This document shows, in pieces, positions 5,963-10,445 of a DNA stretch of 10,445 bases. Below the pieces are notes generated by a model, which ran no database searches, was not told the origin of the DNA, and saw only the letters and a program-made list of their open reading frames with translations. The stretch is taken from contig JAJAZO010000031.1 in assembly GCA_026785745.1 (NCBI GenBank), positions 1-10,445 of the forward strand, in the 5' to 3' direction. This DNA is from Chitinophagaceae bacterium. GTDB taxonomy: Bacteria; Bacteroidota; Bacteroidia; Chitinophagales; Chitinophagaceae. The position numbers were made by a program, and so were the translations under genes. The first letter of the stretch is position 1. Each line of letters begins with the position of its first letter.

Positions 5963-7141
5963 TTAATGTTGTGCTTCTTCTGTATGATGTTCGCCTTCAA
6001 AAGCCTGACCAATGAAAACCGCTGTCAACATTGTGAAGATGAATGCCTGCAGGAAAGCAACCAGTATCTCGATAAAATAAATAAATACGGTAAACCCGAT
6101 TGAAAATGGTGCAAACCCAAGCCCCACATATTGATTCAATGCACCCAGGATGAAAATGAGTGAAATCAAACAAATTATGAGTATATGACCGGCCACCATG
6201 TTGGCAAACAACCTTATCATTAAAGCAAAGGGTTTGGTAAAGACACCCAATATCTCCACCGGGATAAGAATAATTTTTACCCCATGAGGTACAGGTGGCC
6301 AGAAAATATGTTTCCAGTAATGACCATTGCTGCTAAACATAATCACAATAAAAGAAATAACTGAAAGCACTAATGTAAAAGCAATATTACCTGTAACATT
6401 GGCCGAACCTGGTATTAAACCAAATATGTTATTGATAAGAATAAAGAAAAATATTGTGAGCAGCAGGGGTAAATATTTTGGATATTTATGACCAAGGCTT
6501 GGTTTAGCCACTTCATCTTTTACAAAGTTTACTACCGTTTCAATAACGTTTTGCATGCCTTTAGGAGCCGAGGTAACACCCTCCCCTTTTTTGTAACGCT
6601 TTGCCACGGCCAGCATTATCCATACCAATAACGCCAGTGCCAATATCATTTGCACTACGTTGCGGGTAAGGGAAATATCGTACACTTTTACCGAAGGGTC
6701 AAATTCGCCACTTTCTGTAACCGGAACAATGGAACCAATAAAATATTTTTTTGGGTCTAATTTTAATTCTACCCTGTTGTGTTCTGTTAGCACCACATAA
6801 CCTTTGTGGCTTTCATGACCATGATGAAATTTAGAAGACGAAAAAGTAGTAAGTCCCCTTTGCGGAGAATAAAGAATTACCGGAAGCGGAATGGTAACAT
6901 GTTTTTGATTCTCTTTAGGGCCGTAGGACATGAAATGGAACTCATGGCCATCCATAATATGTCCAAAAATAACCTCGTTTGCATCAAATAATTTAGGCTT
7001 TTGAGGCTTGCCATGCTGTTCGGTTGGCTGACCTTCTTTTTCATGTCCTTCCTGAGCCAAAACAGGCAAAGAAATTGCAACAAAAAAAACGCTGAAAGCC
7101 GCTACCAATAAGGATTTTATACGTCCGGAAATCATACCCAT
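5963..7141 (-). CDS. atpB: ATP synthase Fo subunit a, with signal peptide and periplasmic extension
   Basis: Subunit a forms the two proton half-channels against the c-ring. The essential arginine is Arg310 in LMIRLFANMVAGH. Membrane helices can be seen at about 162-180, 223-243, 252-270, 287-303, 312-334 and 345-378. At 392 residues it is much longer than the roughly 270 of enteric bacteria. The extra part is N-terminal: a signal peptide (about 8-29, ending VLA before Gln30) and about 130 residues of polar, His-rich sequence (FHHGHESHKG, 105-114), likely periplasmic. Subunits a of this length are usual in Bacteroidota. The His/Glu-rich tail (EGEHHTEEAQH) is also notable. Start: ATG at 7141, with an equally possible in-frame ATG at 7135. 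It is the first gene of the operon, with a -7 promoter box just upstream. Confidence 0.96.
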   Translation of the reverse strand: MGMISGRIKSLLVAAFSVFFVAISLPVLAQEGHEKEGQPTEQHGKPQKPKLFDANEVIFGHIMDGHEFHFMSYGPKENQKHVTIPLPVILYSPQRGLTTFSSSKFHHGHESHKGYVVLTEHNRVELKLDPKKYFIGSIVPVTESGEFDPSVKVYDISLTRNVVQMILALALLVWIMLAVAKRYKKGEGVTSAPKGMQNVIETVVNFVKDEVAKPSLGHKYPKYLPLLLTIFFFILINNIFGLIPGSANVTGNIAFTLVLSVISFIVIMFSSNGHYWKHIFWPPVPHGVKIILIPVEILGVFTKPFALMIRLFANMVAGHILIICLISLIFILGALNQYVGLGFAPFSIGFTVFIYFIEILVAFLQAFIFTMLTAVFIGQAFEGEHHTEEAQH

Positions 7142-7155
7142 CCTGAAATTTGCGG

Positions 7156-7163
7156 CAAAGATA
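7156..7163 (-). promoter_or_regulatory. -7 promoter box of the atp operon
   Basis: TATCTTTG on the minus strand matches the Bacteroidota TAnnTTTG -7 consensus exactly. It ends 14 bases before the first ATG of atpB, which implies a very short leader. No good TTTG -33 element was found at the usual 17-23 base spacing, so the assignment rests on the -7 box and its position in the 57-base gap. Confidence 0.6.
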
Positions 7164-7198
7164 AGGGGGTGGGGTTTAAAAACCTTGAAAAAGCGGAG

Positions 7199-7687
7199 CT
7201 ACTGTTGCCCTTTTTCTTCCAAATATTTTTTTATTTTTTCCAACTCAATTACATCAAGTTGGTCTTTGGGTCTTGCTACTGCTTTTTTATTGGCTAACAA
7301 GTCATTGATATGCAAAAAAGGGACTTTTACCCCATCCAAATCTGCTACCCGGGCCTGTTTGTAGCATTCGTCAAATGTTTTATTTTCAAGCCCTTTCATT
7401 GAAGTCATGATGCCAAGAATAATTCCGTCTGCAATGTAAAACTGTGTCCAGCCGGGTGCAAACTGCATTGTTTCAAATGAGGCAAAATCTCCATAACCGG
7501 ACTCCGCATAGGCCTTTCTGAAATTTTTTCGGTTGTCTATTGTATCTATCAGCCACAAGTCCACATCCTCGGTCGCCCTGCTATATCCATTGAACCGTAC
7601 AGCAAAACCACCAACCATTAAAAAAGCAACATTTTATTTATTAAGGGATTTCCAAAACTCAAGCAGCCCTTCATCCAAAATATCCAT
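7199..7687 (-). pseudogene. MNT-fold nucleotidyltransferase, interrupted by an in-frame TAA
   Basis: From ATG 7687 the frame reads MDILDEGLLEFWKSLNK, then TAA (7636-7634), then NVAFLMVGGFAVRFNGYSRATEDVDLWL and on to a normal end. The open part from ATG 7618 has 139 residues. MVGGF...TEDVDLW is the nucleotidyltransferase signature: a Gly-Gly turn and two metal-binding Asp (18 and 20 of the 139). Such proteins, in the AbiEii/DUF1814-like and MNT groups, often act as toxins or antitoxins that transfer nucleotides to RNA or partner proteins. The family normally has an N-terminal helix and a strand before the Gly-Gly turn, as in the part upstream of and across the stop. Restart at ATG 7618 would remove most of that, so loss of function is likely. 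The partner gene lies nine bases upstream and is interrupted in the same way. A sequencing error is possible. Confidence 0.75.
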
Positions 7688-7696
7688 ATCGCAGAC

Positions 7697-7915
7697 TTAC
7701 TTTAAATCTTTCATATCATAAATTTTTGCACGGCTATATAATTATTGCATACGTAACATCCGGCAGAATGACTGAAATTTTTCCATATCAGTTTTCCCAA
7801 GGTCTTGAATCATATTATACGTTTCTGCCTCCTCTTGAGAAGAAAATGTTTTCATATAAGGAGCAGCAGGTTCTTCGACGATTGAAATCGCTATATTTTT
7901 ATCCGCTTCTTTCAT
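7697..7915 (-). pseudogene. small protein partnered with the nucleotidyltransferase, interrupted by an in-frame TAA
   Basis: The ATG at 7915 opens a 57-codon frame, MKEADKNIAISIVEEPAAPY followed by MKTFSSQEEAETYNMIQDLG and KFQSFCRMLRMQ, ending at TAA (7744-7742). The same frame continues past the stop as LYSRAKIYDMKDLK to a second TAA at 7699-7697, nine bases before the nucleotidyltransferase ATG. That tight spacing suggests the original gene had 72 codons. Small acidic proteins with an FSSxEE stretch commonly sit directly before such nucleotidyltransferases in Bacteroidota and may be the partner in a toxin-antitoxin-like pair; I know no defined family name. The start lies 28 bases after the ABC transporter stop codon. 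It could still be expressed as the 57-residue form. Confidence 0.6.
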
Positions 7916-7943
7916 ACATGTAAATTACAAAATTTCTTAGCCG

Positions 7944-7973
7944 CTAAACTATTTTGGAAGAAGATTTTTCAAA
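7944..7973 (-). promoter_or_regulatory. possible promoter of the small protein and nucleotidyltransferase pair
   Basis: TTTG (7973-7970), an 18-base spacer and TAGTTTAG (7951-7944) resemble the Bacteroidota -33/-7 pattern with one mismatch in the -7 box. The -7 box overlaps the stop codon of the ABC transporter. It could also be chance in an AT-rich stretch. Confidence 0.35.
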
Positions 7974-9713
7974 CTGCAGCTCATGCAATTTACTATAAAA
8001 ACCGCCTTTTAGCAACAGCTCCTCATGAGTGCCCATTTCTTTAACTTCCCCTTTATCCAAAACGATGATTTTGCTGGCTTTCCGGATAGTAGAAAGCCGG
8101 TGGGCAATCACAATGGAAGTTCGTCCTTTTATTAAGGTGTCAATGGCATGTTGAATCAGCATTTCGCTTTCCGTATCTACCGACGAAGTAGCTTCGTCCA
8201 AAATTAAAATAGAAGGATTGTATAATAAGGCCCGGATAAATGATAACAATTGCCGCTGACCGAGTGACAATGTAGCTCCTCTTTCCATCACATTATAGTC
8301 ATACCCACCCGGCAGCCGCAGGATGAAGTCATGCATATCAATCATTTTAGCAGCTTCAATTACTTTCTCCCTTGATATTTCAGGATTCCGCAACGTAATA
8401 TTATCCATCACCGAACCTGAGAAAAGGAAAACATCCTGCAGCACTACTCCTACATTTTTTCTCAGTGCTTCCAGTTTATATTCTTCAATATTTATATCAT
8501 CTACTTTTATCTGTCCTTGTTGAATATGATACAACCTGTTCAGCAAACTGATAATGGTTGTTTTTCCGCTTCCGGTGTAGCCAACGATGGCAATCGTTTC
8601 TCCGGGCTTTGCTACAAAATTCAAATCTTTTAATACATAATTCTCTTCGTTATAAGCAAACCATACTTTTTCAAATTCGATTTTTCCTTTTACCGTAGCC
8701 GGTGAATAGTTTCCATTATCATCAGCATAATCATCATTATCCAGCACTTTAAAAACCCGTTCACTGGCAATAATGCCCATTTGCAATACATTGAATTTAT
8801 CAGCCAATACCCGAAGCGGACGGAATAAAAGATTTAAACAAAGAATAAAGGCCACCAAGGTGCCCTGCTGACTTTGCTGCAGGTGAAATGCTTCTTTTGA
8901 GGTGAACCAAACAACCAGGCCGATAGATAATGCCAATACTATTTCCACCAGTGGGAAGAAAACTGAGTATGCAAAAATGGCTTTAATATTGGCGTTGCGA
9001 TGTTCCTTGTTTATACTTTTGAATTTTTCACCCTCTCTTTCCTCTGAAGCAAATGCCTGAACGATGGCCATGCCTGTTAAATGTTCCTGCACAAATGCAT
9101 TTAAACTGGCTACTGCATTTCTTACTTTAAAGAAAGAACGATTGATACTATTTTTAAAATAGTACGTAGCAATAATCATTATTGGAAAAGGTATCAATGC
9201 AATTAATGTCAGTTGCCAGTCTGTCCAAAGCATAAAGGCGAGTACACAAAATATAGAAAGTAAATCAGCAATGATAGGTACAAGACCATCTGAAAAAATA
9301 TCGTTGATAGATTCTATGTCGTTAATCGTTCTTGTGGTGAGTGTTCCTATCGGTGTTTTATCAAACTGGGAAAGATTAAGACCCATTATTTTTTTGTAAG
9401 TGGCCACCCGCAGATCTTTTACTACTGACTGACCCAGCAATGCCGTAGTAAAAGAGAAAAGAAACCGCATGGCCGTTTCCACCAGCAACAACCCAATTTG
9501 AATAAGGGTAATATTAATCAGCATAGCTGTTGCTGAATGGGCAATATATTTATTAACAGTAACCTGTATAAGCATCGGCCTTACCGGAGTAATAATAGCC
9601 AGCAGAATTGCCAGTGCTATCGACAAATAAAACTTTTTCTTATACGGAGCTGCATACCGGAATACTCTCCGGAGAAGTGATACATCAAAAAAACTCTTTT
9701 TAGTTGCTGGCAA
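7944..9713 (-). CDS. ABC exporter, fused membrane and ATPase half-transporter (MdlB/MsbA type)
   Basis: A 589-residue half-transporter that would work as a dimer in the inner membrane, exporting lipid, peptide or drug-like substrates; the substrate cannot be read from the sequence. The membrane domain covers about residues 20-310 with six helices, beginning FYLSIALAILLAIITPVRPMLI. The ATPase domain follows: Walker A GYTGSGKTT (378-386), Q-loop Gln426 in VVLQDVFLFSG, signature LSLGQRQLL (482-490), Walker B ILILDEATSSVD (502-513) and the switch His538 in IAHRLST. The LSLGQ signature, in place of LSGGQ, is close to the LSVGQ of the MdlB/SmdB group, some of which function as heterodimers. No partner half-transporter is adjacent. 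All motifs are intact and the length is normal. A predicted promoter and a 5' hairpin lie just upstream. Confidence 0.93.
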   Translation of the reverse strand: MPATKKSFFDVSLLRRVFRYAAPYKKKFYLSIALAILLAIITPVRPMLIQVTVNKYIAHSATAMLINITLIQIGLLLVETAMRFLFSFTTALLGQSVVKDLRVATYKKIMGLNLSQFDKTPIGTLTTRTINDIESINDIFSDGLVPIIADLLSIFCVLAFMLWTDWQLTLIALIPFPIMIIATYYFKNSINRSFFKVRNAVASLNAFVQEHLTGMAIVQAFASEEREGEKFKSINKEHRNANIKAIFAYSVFFPLVEIVLALSIGLVVWFTSKEAFHLQQSQQGTLVAFILCLNLLFRPLRVLADKFNVLQMGIIASERVFKVLDNDDYADDNGNYSPATVKGKIEFEKVWFAYNEENYVLKDLNFVAKPGETIAIVGYTGSGKTTIISLLNRLYHIQQGQIKVDDINIEEYKLEALRKNVGVVLQDVFLFSGSVMDNITLRNPEISREKVIEAAKMIDMHDFILRLPGGYDYNVMERGATLSLGQRQLLSFIRALLYNPSILILDEATSSVDTESEMLIQHAIDTLIKGRTSIVIAHRLSTIRKASKIIVLDKGEVKEMGTHEELLLKGGFYSKLHELQFEKSSSKIV

Positions 9714-9733
9714 AGTGAAGTGATTAAAGAAGC

Positions 9734-9751
9734 CTGTCTATCAGCAGACAG
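9734..9751 (-). promoter_or_regulatory. hairpin at the predicted 5' end of the ABC transporter message
   Basis: CTGTCT and AGACAG pair perfectly around a six-base loop. The stem falls at or just after the expected transcription start, five bases past the -7 box and 20 bases before the ATG. A 5'-terminal stem of this kind can protect a message from decay; that role is inference. Confidence 0.45.
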
Positions 9752-9755
9752 TTGG

Positions 9756-9785
9756 CAAATTTAAACAGAAGCGACCTATTATAAA
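9756..9785 (-). promoter_or_regulatory. promoter of the ABC transporter gene
   Basis: TAAATTTG (9763-9756) matches the TAnnTTTG -7 consensus exactly. TTTA (9785-9782) at an 18-base spacing is a weaker -33 match. The site lies in the 84-base gap between the upstream gene's stop codon and the ABC transporter ATG. Confidence 0.6.
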
Positions 9786-9797
9786 GACCTCCTGTCA

Positions 9798-10445
9798 TTA
9801 TTCACCCATTGCAATCTTATAAGCTTTTATGAAAAGTGCGCCGAGGTTTTTATACGGTGGCACATAATCCTCAAAAATTTTATCTGTAGCCATTTTACCA
9901 AACTCTTTCCAGAATGGTATCCACTTAATATCACTTCCCTCTCTGAGTTTTTCACCCAATAGTTTCAAAAAGGGGTTATTGACAGGCGCATCGGCTATTT
10001 GCTTGGTGCCTACTATGTGAGCATCAGGTGCCTTTTCAAGAATATCATGTATGGAGCGATAACCTCCACAAGAACCCATAAAGACAATCTTAGAGGTGGA
10101 GAACATTTGTTCAATAGTGTACGGAGCATTATAACTATGCCCCCGGTTAATAGTAACAGTGGGAAAAAGCTTATTACTATCAAGATAATGGCATAATGCT
10201 TCCTGGGCTTTTGCATCCTCATTTTTTTCTTCCGGAAGCGGCCTGTTGAGGTAAGTAGAAACCGGGTTGCCTTTTACAGACGAGATAGTAACCCATTGCG
10301 GATTTGTTCTATCCGTTTTCCAATTTACATTATTAAATAAATTCAGGATACCCGGAAACACTCCGATACCATCTTTGTCACCATAAATGAAGACCTGCAT
10401 AATAACCCGGCCGCTGTCATTAGCCAACGCTTTAAAAGGCACTTC
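9798..10445 (-). CDS. C-terminal part of a larger protein with a possible clan CD peptidase-like domain
   Basis: The frame is open to the right edge of the window, giving 215 visible residues; the true start is outside. Numbering from the first visible residue, hydrophobic strands alternate with helices: IMQVFIYGDKDG (near 15-26), PQWVTISS (near 49-56), PTVTINRGHSY (95-105), SKIVFMGSCGGY (118-129) and DAHIVGTKQ (141-149). His103 follows one strand and Cys126 follows the next, the arrangement of the catalytic pair in clan CD peptidases (caspase, CHAT, gingipain). The GHS and GSCGGY contexts suit that reading. The ending YVPPYKNLGALFIKAYK looks conserved, and I believe long Bacteroidota proteins with these motifs are annotated as hypothetical. 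The peptidase reading is inference, and no named family is claimed. It stands upstream of the ABC transporter, with a promoter between them. Confidence 0.7.
   Translation of the reverse strand, partial: EVPFKALANDSGRVIMQVFIYGDKDGIGVFPGILNLFNNVNWKTDRTNPQWVTISSVKGNPVSTYLNRPLPEEKNEDAKAQEALCHYLDSNKLFPTVTINRGHSYNAPYTIEQMFSTSKIVFMGSCGGYRSIHDILEKAPDAHIVGTKQIADAPVNNPFLKLLGEKLREGSDIKWIPFWKEFGKMATDKIFEDYVPPYKNLGALFIKAYKIAMGE

Noticed and set aside
7197..7915. Reassigned TAA codon read as an amino acid
   Set aside because: TAA is used as a normal stop by other genes here, including atpF, atpE and the transposase, so a genetic code change is not tenable.

Overview
This window looks like a chromosomal segment of a member of the Bacteroidota, probably Chitinophagaceae-like. 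The basis is the protein style, the TAnnTTTG-type -7 promoter boxes, the weak or absent Shine-Dalgarno sequences, the long subunit a with a signal peptide, and intergenic palindromes of a type familiar from this phylum. The taxonomic call is an inference; no rRNA or marker tree is available here.

Left end (1-2054): an IS1634-like insertion sequence (about 155-1797, 18-bp terminal inverted repeats with one mismatch, one 504-aa DDE transposase) lies between the halves of two unrelated genes. On its left is the C-terminal part of a GMP reductase (guaC), which runs off the window. On its right is the N-terminal part of a putative restriction-modification or methylase gene. No target-site duplication is visible. 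This fits recombination between two IS copies, or an assembly join through a multicopy IS.

Middle (2055-7163): a minus-strand F-type ATP synthase operon in the order atpB-atpE-atpF-atpH-atpA. It has a TAnnTTTG -7 box just before atpB and a clear intrinsic terminator after atpA. Genes for gamma, beta and epsilon are not present, so the enzyme must be completed from another locus. The spacers are unusually long and full of repeats. A terminator-like hairpin follows atpE. The atpH-atpA spacer packs eight palindromes or hairpins into about 300 bp. A composite repeat of about 70 bp flanks atpA in inverted orientation. A four-unit array of short hairpins with compensatory base changes lies beyond the operon terminator.

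Right (7199-9785): a tightly spaced small-protein and nucleotidyltransferase pair, in which each reading frame is interrupted by one in-frame TAA, followed by an intact MdlB/MsbA-type ABC exporter with its own predicted promoter. At the far right (9798-10445) is the C-terminal part of a larger minus-strand protein. Its strand order and His/Cys motifs resemble a clan CD (caspase/CHAT-like) peptidase domain.

How the genes relate: the five atp genes encode the membrane rotor and stator (a, c, b), the connector (delta) and one catalytic-head subunit (alpha) of one proton-translocating complex. The remaining genes are separate: a mobile element with its disrupted neighbours, a decaying toxin-antitoxin-like pair, an exporter, and a possible peptidase.
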